From Streptomyces sp. VRA16 Mangrove soil (lineage in GTDB: Bacteria; Actinomycetota; Actinomycetes; Streptomycetales; Streptomycetaceae): DNA of 64,000 nt. Within the stretch, counting starts at the first letter, position 1; each line of letters begins with the position of its first letter. Shown here piece by piece: positions 25,609 to 34,782 of the stretch. Below the pieces are notes generated by a model. It did no database searches. It saw only the letters and a program-made list of their open reading frames with translations, and had not been told where the DNA came from. The DNA lies in assembly GCF_017377775.1 (NCBI RefSeq), contig NZ_JAFVLN010000002.1:62001-126000 (forward strand), given 5' to 3'. The position numbers and the translations under genes were made by a program.

Positions 25609-26783
25609 GCGAGAACCGTCCGATGAGCACGAAGCGTCCGCTGCGCGTGGGCATGCTCACCCCGTCGTCCAACACCTGTCTCGAGCCGGTCACGTACGGC
25701 CTGCTGCACGGCGCCGGCGGAGCCGCCACCGCGCACTTCGCCCGGGTCCCGGTGACCCGGATCGCCCTCGACGCGGGCAGCGACGCCCAGTTCGACCCGG
25801 CGCCGATGCTGGCCGCGGCCCGGCAGCTGGCCGACGCCAAGGTCGACGTCCTCGTCTGGAACGGCACCTCCGGCTCCTGGCTCGGCATCGAGCGCGACCG
25901 CGCCCTGGCCGCCGCGCTCACCGCCGAAACCGGCATCCCCGCGACGACGTCCACCCTCGCGCTCCTGGACGCCTGCGCCGCGTACGGCGTGACGCGCCTC
26001 GGCCTCGCGCTGCCGTACACCCGTGACGTCGCCGAAGCGATCGTGGCGACGTACGCGAAGGAGGGCCTGGAGTGCGTCCTCGCCGAGCCGTTCGGCGAGG
26101 ACGACAACGAGGCGTTCGCCCGGATCCCGGCGGCCGACGTGGCCGGGCAGATCGAGCGGGCCGCAGGCGACGGCGCGCACGCGGTCGCCGTGGTCTGCAC
26201 GAACGTGTACGGCGCCTTCGAGGCCGAGCGCCTCGAACCGGCCCTGGGCGTCCCGGTGTTCGACTCGGTGACGGCGACGCTGTGGCGGGCCCTCGGCCTC
26301 GCGGGGGCGGCCCCGTCCTGGAGCGGGTACGGCACCCTGCTGCGCGACGGCGCGCTGCGCGCCCGGGTCCAGTCGGTCCTGACGGAGCTGCTCGGGGCGA
26401 CCGGCGCTGACCGTACGACGTTCCGCGTGGACCTGCCCGGACACGGGCTGCACGTCGACCTGACGGCGGGCGAGGCGCTCGGCCCGGGAGTGCGCTCCAT
26501 CCGCCGCGACGCCTCGCTCGACCAGCGCCGCCTGAACACCGTCGCATGGCTGGAGGCCGAGCGCCGCCCGCTCGTCCAGCCGCACTTCCGCGACGCCCCG
26601 CACCCGCCGCAGGCGCTGATCGACGGGTACGGGGTGCGGGCGCAGATGCTCTCCCCGGTGCAGACCGGCGGCGCGCTCACCGGCTGGATCTCCGTGCACA
26701 GCCTGCGCGAGCGCGAGTGGAGCGCCGCCGACCAGCAGGCCCTCGCGGCGGCCACCGCCGAACTCACGACCCGCCTCACGTGA
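25605..26783 (+). CDS. Asp/Glu racemase superfamily enzyme fused to a GAF domain
   Basis: A 392-residue two-domain protein. Residues 12-235 match the maleate isomerase/arylmalonate decarboxylase branch (GMLTPSSNTCLEP). The usual first catalytic cysteine of the ACTSGS motif is replaced: here the motif reads WNGTSGSW with Gly at about 87. The second cysteine is kept at about 198 (VVCTNVYG). Gly first and Cys second is also the arrangement of arylmalonate decarboxylase, so a decarboxylase-like rather than two-base isomerase chemistry is possible. Residues about 270-392 look like a GAF domain (GALTGWISVHSLREREW, ADQQAL). The fusion suggests ligand sensing or oligomer control. The second in-frame ATG at 25623 is another possible start. 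Confidence 0.82.
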   Translation: MSENRPMSTKRPLRVGMLTPSSNTCLEPVTYGLLHGAGGAATAHFARVPVTRIALDAGSDAQFDPAPMLAAARQLADAKVDVLVWNGTSGSWLGIERDRALAAALTAETGIPATTSTLALLDACAAYGVTRLGLALPYTRDVAEAIVATYAKEGLECVLAEPFGEDDNEAFARIPAADVAGQIERAAGDGAHAVAVVCTNVYGAFEAERLEPALGVPVFDSVTATLWRALGLAGAAPSWSGYGTLLRDGALRARVQSVLTELLGATGADRTTFRVDLPGHGLHVDLTAGEALGPGVRSIRRDASLDQRRLNTVAWLEAERRPLVQPHFRDAPHPPQALIDGYGVRAQMLSPVQTGGALTGWISVHSLREREWSAADQQALAAATAELTTRLT

Positions 26784-26815
26784 CCTGAATCCCTTACAGA
26801 CAGGAGCAGTTGTTC

Positions 26816-27721
26816 ATGCCCAAGGACATCCAGATCGCCCTCGGTGTCGACGTGGACGCGGTCGCCGGCTGGCTCGGCAGCTACGGCGGCGAGGACTCCC
26901 CCAACGACATTCAGCGCGGTGTATTCGCCGGTGAGATCGGCACGCCGCGCCTGCTCAAGCTCTTCGAGCGGTACGACATCCGCACCTCGTGGTTCATCCC
27001 GGGGCATTCCATCGAGACGTTCCCCGAGCAGACCCGGATGGTCGTCGAGGCGGGCCACGAGATCGGCGCGCACGGCTACTCGCACGAGAACCCCATCGCG
27101 ATGACCCCGCAGCAGGAGGAGGACGTCCTCGCCAAGTCGGTCGAACTGATCGAGCAGTTCACGGGCCGGGCGCCCAAGGGATACGTCGCCCCGTGGTGGG
27201 AGATGTCCGAGTCGACGGCGGCGCTGCTGCACAAGTACGGCTTCTCCTACGACCATTCGCAGAACTACCGCGACTTCACCCCGTTCTACGCCCGGGTCGG
27301 CGACTCCTGGACGAAGATCGACTACTCGGCCGAGGCCAAGGACTGGATGAAGCCGCTCGTGCACGGCCACGAGGTCGACCTCGTCGAGTTCTGCGGCAAC
27401 TGGTACGTCGACGACCTGCCGCCCATGATGTTCAACAAGCACGCGCACAACAGCCACGGGTACGTCTCGCCGCGCGCCCTGGAGCAGGACTGGAAGGACC
27501 AGTTCGACTGGGTGCACCGGGAGTTGGACTACGCGGTCGTGCCCGTCACGCTGCACCCGGACGTCTCCGGGCGGCCGCAGGTGCTGCTGATGCTGGAGCG
27601 GTTCATCGAGTACGTCTCCGGGCACGAGGGCGTCTCGTTCGTGACGCTGGAGGACGCCGCGGACGACTTCCGCCGCCGGTTCCCGTTCGAGGGCACCGAG
27701 CGCCCGGCCGACATGCGCTGA
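26816..27721 (+). CDS. Polysaccharide-deacetylase-family hydrolase (PgdA/cyclic imidase type)
   Basis: A 301-residue NodB-fold protein. The DVDA metal motif is at about 13-16, HxxxH-type metal ligands are in [14 protein letters not shown] (about 80-93), and [10 protein letters not shown] follows. The opening [21 protein letters not shown] and the absence of a signal peptide place it in the cytoplasmic branch that contains HP0310-like deacetylases, PuuE-type amidohydrolases and cyclic imide hydrolases. With an organic-acid transporter and a racemase-superfamily enzyme in the same operon, ring opening of a cyclic imide or related amide is more likely than cell-wall deacetylation. AGGAG lies 9 bases before ATG 26816. 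Confidence 0.85.
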   Translation: MPKDIQIALGVDVDAVAGWLGSYGGEDSPNDIQRGVFAGEIGTPRLLKLFERYDIRTSWFIPGHSIETFPEQTRMVVEAGHEIGAHGYSHENPIAMTPQQEEDVLAKSVELIEQFTGRAPKGYVAPWWEMSESTAALLHKYGFSYDHSQNYRDFTPFYARVGDSWTKIDYSAEAKDWMKPLVHGHEVDLVEFCGNWYVDDLPPMMFNKHAHNSHGYVSPRALEQDWKDQFDWVHRELDYAVVPVTLHPDVSGRPQVLLMLERFIEYVSGHEGVSFVTLEDAADDFRRRFPFEGTERPADMR

Positions 27722-27740
27722 CGGGCGTCCCTGCCGGTCC

Positions 27741-28346
27741 TTACAGCCAGCCGCGTTCGTCCGCCGCCCGCAGCGCCTCCATCCGGTTGCGGGTGCCGGT
27801 CTTGGCGATGACGGACGACAGGTAGTTGCGGACGGTGCCCTCGGAGAGGAACAGGGCGGCGGCGATGTCCGCCACCGAACCGCCGGCGCGGGCGGCCTCC
27901 AGGACGTCCCGTTCGCGGGCCGTCAGGGGTGAGTCGCCCGCGGCGAGGGTCGCCGCGGCGAGGTCGGGGTCGACGACACGTTCGCCGCGCACGACGCGGC
28001 GGATGGCGTCGGCGAGCGCCTCCGGCGGGGCGTCCTTGACCACGAATCCGACCGCCCCCGCCGCCATGGCCCGGCGCAGATAGCCGGCCCGGCCGAACGT
28101 GGTGAGGATGACGACCCGGCATGCGGGCATCTCACGGGTGAGCAGCGCGGCCGCAGCGAGCCCGTCGAGGCCCGGCATCTCGATGTCGAGCAGCGCCACG
28201 TCGGGGCGGGCGGCGCGGGCCGCGTCGACGACCTTGTCGCCCCGGTCGACGGCGGCGACGACCTCGAAGTCGCTCTCCAGGTCGAGCAGCGCGGACAGGG
28301 CGCTGCGGATGAGGTCCTGGTCGTCGGCGAGCAGCAGCCGGATCAC
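27741..28346 (-). CDS. NarL/LuxR-type response regulator
   Basis: A 201-residue regulator. The GTG at 28346 is chosen because AAGGAGG lies just upstream and the protein then begins VIRLLLADDQ, as usual. The receiver domain has the acidic pair DD at about 8-9, phospho-acceptor Asp at about 53 (VALLDIEMPG) and the KD lysine (FVVKDAPPE). A LuxR-type helix-turn-helix forms the C-terminus (LTARERDVLEAARAG, AALFLSEGTVRNYLSSV). It pairs with the histidine kinase encoded 82 bases upstream. Confidence 0.92.
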   Translation of the reverse strand: MIRLLLADDQDLIRSALSALLDLESDFEVVAAVDRGDKVVDAARAARPDVALLDIEMPGLDGLAAAALLTREMPACRVVILTTFGRAGYLRRAMAAGAVGFVVKDAPPEALADAIRRVVRGERVVDPDLAAATLAAGDSPLTARERDVLEAARAGGSVADIAAALFLSEGTVRNYLSSVIAKTGTRNRMEALRAADERGWL

Positions 28347-28428
28347 GGGGTGCCTCCTTGGGTGGGTGGGCCCGGTCGCTTCGCCGGGGCTGCCGGGGCG
28401 CGGCGCCCCCGGCGCAACGGCCGCCGCC

Positions 28429-29598
28429 TCACGGGGCACCTTCCCGATCGGCCGTCGGCACCGTCACGCGCAGCACCCATCCGCCGTTCTTCCCCGGTCC
28501 GGCCGCCACGGTGCCGCCCGCCGCCGCGACCCGTTCCCGCAGCCCCGCGAGGCCGTTCCCCGCGCCGGGGGCCGGGCTTGCCGTGCCGTCGTCGTGGATC
28601 TCCACGGAGGCCGGGGTGAGGGTGACCGTGCACCGGCCCGCCCGTGCGTGGCGCACGACGTTGGTCAGCCCCTCGCGCACGGCCCAGCCGAAGAGTTCCT
28701 GGTGCTCGGGGGGTACCTGCTCGGTCGACGTGGGGAGCCGGGCGGTGATCCCGGCCGCCCGGAGCAGTTCGCGGCCGCGGGCCAGTTCGCCGGCGAGGGT
28801 CGCCTCGCGGTAGCCGGAGACCGCGGCGCGTACGTCGGCGAGCGCCTGCCGCGACAACTGCTCGACCTCGGTGATCTCGTCGACGGCGCGCGGGGATCCG
28901 GCGGTGGCCAGCTTGCGGGCGAGGCCGCTCTTGACGGTGATGACGGTCAGCGAGTGCCCGAGCAGGTCGTGCAGATCGCGGGCGATGCGGTCGCGCTCGG
29001 TCTGCCGGGCGAGCCGGGCGACCTCGGCGCGGGCCTCGACCAGGGCCCGGTTCGACCCGGCGATCTCCGCGAACGCGTACACGGTCAGCGCGGTGAAGAC
29101 CAGCGCGATCGCCTCCAGCCAGGCGGGCCCGGTGTGCCAGGGCCGCACCGCCCAGGGCACGATCAGCGCGGCGAGCGCCCCGGCGGCGACCAGCACCGGA
29201 GCCCGGCGGGGCAGCCGGAGCGCGGCGCCCGAGACGAGCACCGCGCACAGGAAGAAGGCGAATTCGTGGGCGAACGGCAGGGCCGCGACGAAGAGGACGG
29301 ACAGGACGGCGAACAGCACCGTCTCGCGCCACCCGGCCCGGTCGCGGATCGCGTTCGCCGCGAGGAGGTAGCAGACTCCGAAGGCCGCCACGATCGCGTA
29401 CCCGGCGACGGCCGCCGCGCCCGTCGCGTACTGGGCGACGCCCACGGCGGTGACGACGGGGTAGGCGAGCATCCCGGTGAGCAGGACCCCGCGCCGCCAC
29501 CCCAGGGCCCAGCGCTGGGGGTCGTCGCCCGGGGGCCGGGCGGCCTGCTCGTCCATGCCGCGCACGCCAACACCGGCGCGCGGGCCCGGCAGGGTCAC
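28429..29598 (-). CDS. Sensor histidine kinase, HisKA_3 type (DesK-like)
   Basis: A membrane sensor kinase of about 389 residues, counting from the GTG at 29598 that overlaps the previous stop (GTGA). An internal ATG at 29556 would give 375. Five to six membrane helices occupy the N-terminal half without a recognisable sensor domain. The dimerisation/phospho-acceptor motif RIARDLHDLLGHS has the histidine near 208, and HATPase motifs REGLTNVVRHA and GNGLAGLRERV follow. It phosphorylates the NarL-type regulator downstream. The first gene of the trio encodes a small membrane protein. Confidence 0.9.
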   Translation of the reverse strand: MTLPGPRAGVGVRGMDEQAARPPGDDPQRWALGWRRGVLLTGMLAYPVVTAVGVAQYATGAAAVAGYAIVAAFGVCYLLAANAIRDRAGWRETVLFAVLSVLFVAALPFAHEFAFFLCAVLVSGAALRLPRRAPVLVAAGALAALIVPWAVRPWHTGPAWLEAIALVFTALTVYAFAEIAGSNRALVEARAEVARLARQTERDRIARDLHDLLGHSLTVITVKSGLARKLATAGSPRAVDEITEVEQLSRQALADVRAAVSGYREATLAGELARGRELLRAAGITARLPTSTEQVPPEHQELFGWAVREGLTNVVRHARAGRCTVTLTPASVEIHDDGTASPAPGAGNGLAGLRERVAAAGGTVAAGPGKNGGWVLRVTVPTADREGAP

Positions 29599-29996
29599 GA
29601 GGCCGCGAACAGCGAGCGGACGGCGCGGCCGTTCGCGACGACCACGCAGCCGAGCAGCAGGAGCCCGCACACGCTCTGCTCGACGCGCAGCCACACCGGG
29701 AACATGCCGGGCAGCGTGACGATGACGACGACGGCCACCAGCATCGCGGCGGTCACGATCCGCAGCCTGCGGAAGGCGCCGCGCGAACCGCGGGCCGCGC
29801 GGCTCGCGAAGACGTACGTGAGCACGGCGCTCGCGGTGACGAGGACGGTGCGCACCCACACCGCGTCGTCGACGACGGACGCGTGGTGGCGCAGGGCGAT
29901 CACGGCGGCGAGGGTCACCACGCTGAGGGCGAGGTACCCGGCGACGAGTCGCTTGACGGGACGGAGGGCCTGAAGGTGCCGGTTCGTGGAGTTCAT
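29595..29996 (-). CDS. Small membrane protein next to two-component system
   Basis: A 133-residue protein with four hydrophobic stretches (LVAGYLALSVVTLAAVIAL, VLVTASAVLTYVF, VTAAMLVAVVVIVTLPG, CGLLLLGCVVVANG). It begins at ATG 29996 and its TGA overlaps the proposed GTG of the kinase. I recognise no family. It may act as an accessory or membrane partner of the kinase. The codon pattern is that of a real gene. Confidence 0.65.
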   Translation of the reverse strand: MNSTNRHLQALRPVKRLVAGYLALSVVTLAAVIALRHHASVVDDAVWVRTVLVTASAVLTYVFASRAARGSRGAFRRLRIVTAAMLVAVVVIVTLPGMFPVWLRVEQSVCGLLLLGCVVVANGRAVRSLFAAS

Positions 29997-30093
29997 ACCG
30001 TCATGGTCGGCTCGGGGACCGGGTCGGCGGCAGTGAGTTCGTCCACGCGCCGGCCATGACATTTGTCAGGGGTGCGCCCCCGCGGCCCGCGCC

Positions 30094-31353
30094 CTAGAGG
30101 ACGTCTCCGAACTCGCTCAACACCCCTTGCGGGGCCAGGGCGTTGACGTAGTGGCCGGGTCCGTGGTCCTCGAAGGAGTACTTGAAGGGGAGGGAGCGGG
30201 TCAGGGCCAGGCGCGCCGCGAAGAACGCCAGCGGGGCCACGACGGCGAGCCCGGCGAGGCTGTCCATCTGAGGGTAGGGCAGCGCGGGATCGCGGCGCTC
30301 GATCCAGCCGTGACCCGCCGCCCGGCGCGGGATCGCCGCCATGCGGCGCAGCCGCAGCAGCGGGCTGGTCCCGGTGAGCAGGTCGCCGGGGAGCGAGACC
30401 GCGTCGACCGCGGCGTCGGCGGCCGCCGTGAACGCCGCGTCCAGGCCGTGCCGGGTCCTGCGGTAGTGGAACTCCCGGCCGAAGGGCGCGTAGGGGCCGA
30501 CGGGGCGCGGCGGCAGGGCGGGCACGACGTCGCGGTCGTAGATGTAGCGCAGCAGCCGGTCGCGGAGCACGTGGTTGCCGTGCCCGTCGGTGGCGCGCTC
30601 GCAGGCCGCGGCGAGCGCGGGCCCGCCGATCATCGGCTGGCCGAAGGTGTAGACGGCCCGCAGACAGCGGGCGATGTGGGCGTAGCGCGGTTCGTGGACG
30701 AGGGTGACCGCCATCAGCGCGGCCATCGCGGCGCCCAGGCTGTGCCCGGTGATGTAGAGCGCTTCGAGGCCGTCGCTGCGCTCCCCGCGCTCCTCGGGGT
30801 CGATGGACTCGCCGCGCACGGCGCGCTCCAGCGCTTCGAGGACCAGATAGCGGGTGGCGCGCATGTTGCGGTAGAAGCCGGCGTGCACCTGGTACGGCTC
30901 GGCGTCGCCGAGGTCGACGCGGAGCGTGTCCGGGCGTACGTCGGCGTCGGTGAGGATGCTGATGATGTCCTCGGGCTGGGTGCCGCGATAGCAGAGGATC
31001 GCGATCCTGCGGTCCCGGTCCTGGACGAGGTACGCCGCCGAGGCGATGTAGAGGGCGTCGACGCGCTGCTCGAAGACCCGGCAGCGGGTCTTCTCCAGGC
31101 CGAGCCGGGTCGCCATCATGGCGACGGTCTGGGCGTCGCCGCCCTGGTCGAACCCCGCGTACGCGTAGGCGGACAGGGTCGCCAGCACATGCGGCAGGAT
31201 GCCGTCCGGATCGGGGTGGCCCTTGTCCTCCAGGAGCCGGTCGGGCAGGTCGGCGTAGACGGGGAAGCCCCGGCCGTCCGGCTCCAGGACGGTCGGTTCC
31301 TTGAGGGGGCGCAGGTCGGCGAAGCCGGGGCCGTGCTCGGTCGTGTCCCGCAT
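30094..31353 (-). CDS. Class 3 (alpha/beta-hydrolase) lipase
   Basis: A 419-residue protein with the lipase class 3 core: an oxyanion region ILCYRGTQPEDI, the nucleophile elbow GHSLGAAMAA with serine at about 204, and YTFGQPMIGGPAL, then DRDVVPALPP with the acid and a late histidine (FHYRRT or GHGW region). The C-terminal 80 residues include a hydrophobic LAGLAVVAPLAFFAARLAL segment that could anchor it to membrane. No signal peptide is present. GGGAGGTG gives a strong ribosome site before ATG 31353. It is divergent from a catalase-like/dioxygenase gene, which suggests a role in releasing fatty acids for that enzyme. Confidence 0.85.
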   Translation of the reverse strand: MRDTTEHGPGFADLRPLKEPTVLEPDGRGFPVYADLPDRLLEDKGHPDPDGILPHVLATLSAYAYAGFDQGGDAQTVAMMATRLGLEKTRCRVFEQRVDALYIASAAYLVQDRDRRIAILCYRGTQPEDIISILTDADVRPDTLRVDLGDAEPYQVHAGFYRNMRATRYLVLEALERAVRGESIDPEERGERSDGLEALYITGHSLGAAMAALMAVTLVHEPRYAHIARCLRAVYTFGQPMIGGPALAAACERATDGHGNHVLRDRLLRYIYDRDVVPALPPRPVGPYAPFGREFHYRRTRHGLDAAFTAAADAAVDAVSLPGDLLTGTSPLLRLRRMAAIPRRAAGHGWIERRDPALPYPQMDSLAGLAVVAPLAFFAARLALTRSLPFKYSFEDHGPGHYVNALAPQGVLSEFGDVL

Positions 31354-31842
31354 GGGGGCACCTCCCTGGGCGGGCTGCCGGGACCTGTCCGGGAGCAGGC
31401 CGCACGGCTGCTGACCGGCGCCTCGCGGCGCCGGTCAGCGGGGTCCGGTGGGCGCCGCGGCGGGCCGTGTCCGGACCGGGCCCGCGGCGAGCCCTCAGCC
31501 CACCACCGCGGCACCGGGCCGTCAAGGCGTCGCTGACCGGCCACCAGCGGGACGGTCGGGTGGGGCGGATGGGAGCCGGGCGGCGCACGGTGGGCCCCGG
31601 CGATCTCGGGGCGGGCCCAGCCGTCGCCGACCTTGCCGCTGACGAGCCCGAATCCGCTTATCCGTACGGGAGTTCGTGCCCGACGGAGCCGTCGCGACAT
31701 GGCGGGAACGCACGCTGCGGGCCCCGAGAGCGCGCCGATAGCGTCGCTGGCCCCTCCCCCGTGCGCGTACCGACATGTCCGTGCACACGCCCCGCAGTAC
31801 GACCTCCCGACGTATCGCACCACACGACAGGGACGGCAACCG
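31354..31842. other. Divergent intergenic region, lipase / haem oxygenase
   Basis: A 489-base gap with no supported gene. Long open frames here have no ribosome site and lie in frames used by shadow translation. It must contain the promoters of both divergent genes; I could not pick out a clear -35/-10 pair. Confidence 0.5.
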
Positions 31843-34782
31843 ATGTCCGAGACCGAACGTCACACCTCATTCCCGTCAGGACAGTCAGCGCTGTCAGCGC
31901 TGTCAGCGCAGTCTTCCTACCCGTCATCACAGTACGAGCGGTACGAGGGCGGCAGCCCCGAGGCCGAACGCCTCGTCTTCCAGCGCCTCGCCCGCGACAT
32001 CATGCAGGTCCAGGTCGCCAACCGCAGGGCGAGCGGCGCCCAGAACTTCGAGCGGACCTTCCACGCGAAGGCCGCGCTCGGCGTGGAGAACGCCCGCCTG
32101 CGCTTCAACGACGACCTGCCGGCCGCGCTCAGCAACGGCTTCGCCCGGGCCGGCGCCGAGTACCCGGCGACGGTGCGGCTCTCCAACGCCAGTGGCGTGC
32201 GCGGCCCGGACGGCGCGCCCGATCTGCACGGCATCGCCGTGCGCGTCCAGGTCACGGGCGACGAGAGCCACGACCTGCTGGCGACCAGCTACCCGGTGTC
32301 GCACGCCCGCGACGCCCGCGAGTTCGTCGCGTTCGCCCAGGCGATGGCCGGGGCCCGCAGCCAGCTGGAGAAGGCCTACGCGCTGTTCGTGAAGCTCCCC
32401 CTGGCCGTGGGCCCGGGGACCGCGGACCGGATGCGGCGCAACGTCCAGGCGGCGACCCGGCACACCGTCAACAGCCTGGCCCGCGAGACCTATTGGAGCC
32501 GCGGCGCGATCCTGTGGGGCGAGGCGGGCCCGGTGCGCTATCTGCTGCGCCCGGCCGTCGGCGGCGCCGCCGAACCGCGCCCCGACCGCAAGGACCCGAA
32601 CTTCCTGCACAAGGAGCTCGCGCAGCGCCTGTCCCGCGACGACGTCTCCTTCGACCTGTGTGTGCAGCGCTACGTCGACGAGCGCCGGACCCCGGTCGAG
32701 GACGGCTCGGTGGAGTGGAAGGAGGCGATCACCCCGCCGATCCCGGTGGCCCGCCTGACGATCCCGGGTCAGGACATCACGACGGCCGAGGCGCGTTCGG
32801 CGGCCCGCCGGGTCGAGGAGCTGGCCTTCAACCCCTGGTTCACCACGGAGCAGTTCAGGCCGCTGGGCAATCTGAACCGGGCCCGCAAGGTCGCGTACGA
32901 GGCGAGTGCGGCACAGCGCGGCGGCACCCGCTTCACGACCGAGGAGCCGCTCAGGAACAAGATCCTCGACGTGCCCGTCGAGATCACGTTCCGGATCCTG
33001 AACCGGGTGGTTCCCTGGTATCAACTCCCGCTGGACGCGAGCCTGTTGAACCTGGTGTTCCTGCGCAAGGCGCTGCGCCGCCTCAACCTGATCGACACCG
33101 ATGTGCCGGAGGCCCCGCCGAAGGCGCAGCCGGTGCCGGTGCCGGTCGACGAGCGGCTGCGCACGGCACGCTCGTACGACGGGACGTACAACGATCTGTC
33201 GTCGCCCGAGATGGGGGCAATCGGCGCGGCGTTCGGCCGCAACCTGAAGCCGGTGTACCGGCCCGACCTCTTCGACACCCCGAACCCGGTGACGGTCAGC
33301 CGCCAGCTGCTGACCCGGGACAGCTTTGTCCCGGCGACGAGCCTGAACATCCTCGCCGCGGCCTGGATCCAGTTCCAGGTCCACGACTGGGTGAACCACC
33401 GCCGCTACAAGGAGGGCGGCAGGACCGTCGAGGTGCCGCTGCCGCCCGGCGCGGGCACCTGGGTGAACCATCCGAACGGGCCGCAGGAGAACGCGATGCG
33501 GTTCGCCGAGAACGAGGGGATCGAGCTGCCCGGCGACCAGCCGCCGATCCTCTTCGGGAACACCGCGTCGCACTGGTGGGACGGCTCCGAGGTGTACGGC
33601 GGCGACGAGCAGACGGCCCGCGCGCTGCGTGAACCGGACGGCGGGGCACGGCTGTTGCTGGACGGCGGGCACATCCCGATCGACCGCACCGGCATCCCGA
33701 TCACCGGGTTCAAGGACAACTGGTGGATGGGGCTCAGCGCGATGCACACGCTGTTCGCACGCGAGCACAACACGGTGTGCGACGCGCTGCGCGCCGAGTA
33801 CCCGTCGATGAGCGAGGAGCGGATCTACCACACGGCGCGCCTGGTCGTGTCCGCGCTCATCGCGAAGATCCACACGGTGGAGTGGACGCCCGCGATCCTC
33901 GCGACGAAGGCGATCGACATCGGTCTGCGCACCAACTGGGAGGGCCCGCCCCGCAACTGGCTCAACCAGCTGGGTCTGTGGCTGCTCGAATCGCACTCGC
34001 TGACGGGCATCCCGAAGACGACGCCCGACCACCACGGGGCGCCGTACTCGCTGACGGAGGACTTCGTCACCGTGTACCGGATGCACCCGCTGATCCCGGA
34101 CGACTACGAGCTGCGCGAGCACCACTTCGGGCAGCGCCTGGAGACGGTCACCTTCACCGACATCCAGGGGGCGGCGGCCGAGAGCCAGATCCGCAAGACG
34201 GGGCTCGCCGACACGCTGTACTCGTTCGGCATCGCGCACCCGGGCGCGATCACGCTGCACAACTACCCGAAGTCGCTGCAGCACTTCCAGCGCGACGGGG
34301 AGATCATCGATCTGTCGGTGGTGGATCTCGTACGGACCCGGCGGCGCGGGGTGCCGCGCTACAACGACTTCCGTGCGGGGCTGCACAAGGAGCGCATCCG
34401 CCGCTTCGAGGACCTGACGCAGGAGCCGGAGACGCTCGCCCGGCTCAAGGACGTGTACCGCGACGTCGACGAGATCGACACCGTCGTCGGTCTGTTCGCG
34501 GAGAACCCGCCGACCGGGTTCGGTTTCTCCGACACCGCGTTCCGGATCTTCATTCTGATGGCGACGCGGCGGCTGCAGAGCGACCGCTTCCTCACCGTCG
34601 ACTACCGCCCGGAGATCTACACGCCGCTGGGCATCGACTGGGTGGAGAAGGGCGGCATGAAGTCCGTCGTGCTGCGGCACTGCCCGGAGCTCGCGGCCCT
34701 GATGCCGCGCGAGGCGAGCGCGTTCGCGCCCTGGCGGCCGGTGCCGCCGGTCGAGAACGGGGCGGCGCATGACGGAAACTGA
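31843..34782 (+). CDS. Catalase-like domain fused to cyclooxygenase/alpha-dioxygenase-like haem peroxidase
   Basis: A 979-residue cytoplasmic protein with two haem-type domains. Residues about 40-370 follow the mono-functional catalase order: distal His at 74 (RTFHAKAAL), VRLSNASGVRG, then proximal RxxxY motif with Tyr 352 (RKVAY). Residues about 420-979 are an animal-type haem peroxidase: distal His about 514 (QVHDWVNH), AREHNTVCDAL, and the YxxH motif Y745-RM-H748 in VYRMHPLIPDD. In prostaglandin synthase the same YxxH holds the catalytic tyrosine and proximal histidine, so fatty-acid oxygenation is likely. A catalase-like domain in coral allene oxide synthase converts fatty-acid hydroperoxides; the fusion may do both steps. 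The ATG at 31843 follows CAGGGACGG. Confidence 0.88.
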   Translation: MSETERHTSFPSGQSALSALSAQSSYPSSQYERYEGGSPEAERLVFQRLARDIMQVQVANRRASGAQNFERTFHAKAALGVENARLRFNDDLPAALSNGFARAGAEYPATVRLSNASGVRGPDGAPDLHGIAVRVQVTGDESHDLLATSYPVSHARDAREFVAFAQAMAGARSQLEKAYALFVKLPLAVGPGTADRMRRNVQAATRHTVNSLARETYWSRGAILWGEAGPVRYLLRPAVGGAAEPRPDRKDPNFLHKELAQRLSRDDVSFDLCVQRYVDERRTPVEDGSVEWKEAITPPIPVARLTIPGQDITTAEARSAARRVEELAFNPWFTTEQFRPLGNLNRARKVAYEASAAQRGGTRFTTEEPLRNKILDVPVEITFRILNRVVPWYQLPLDASLLNLVFLRKALRRLNLIDTDVPEAPPKAQPVPVPVDERLRTARSYDGTYNDLSSPEMGAIGAAFGRNLKPVYRPDLFDTPNPVTVSRQLLTRDSFVPATSLNILAAAWIQFQVHDWVNHRRYKEGGRTVEVPLPPGAGTWVNHPNGPQENAMRFAENEGIELPGDQPPILFGNTASHWWDGSEVYGGDEQTARALREPDGGARLLLDGGHIPIDRTGIPITGFKDNWWMGLSAMHTLFAREHNTVCDALRAEYPSMSEERIYHTARLVVSALIAKIHTVEWTPAILATKAIDIGLRTNWEGPPRNWLNQLGLWLLESHSLTGIPKTTPDHHGAPYSLTEDFVTVYRMHPLIPDDYELREHHFGQRLETVTFTDIQGAAAESQIRKTGLADTLYSFGIAHPGAITLHNYPKSLQHFQRDGEIIDLSVVDLVRTRRRGVPRYNDFRAGLHKERIRRFEDLTQEPETLARLKDVYRDVDEIDTVVGLFAENPPTGFGFSDTAFRIFILMATRRLQSDRFLTVDYRPEIYTPLGIDWVEKGGMKSVVLRHCPELAALMPREASAFAPWRPVPPVENGAAHDGN

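Noticed and set aside
26816..27721. Cell-wall peptidoglycan deacetylase
   Set aside because: No signal peptide or membrane anchor, and its operon partners are an organic-acid transporter and a racemase-family enzyme.
30750..30850. AGCGCTTCGAG words as further LacI operators
   Set aside because: They lie inside the lipase coding region and lack the left half of the palindrome.
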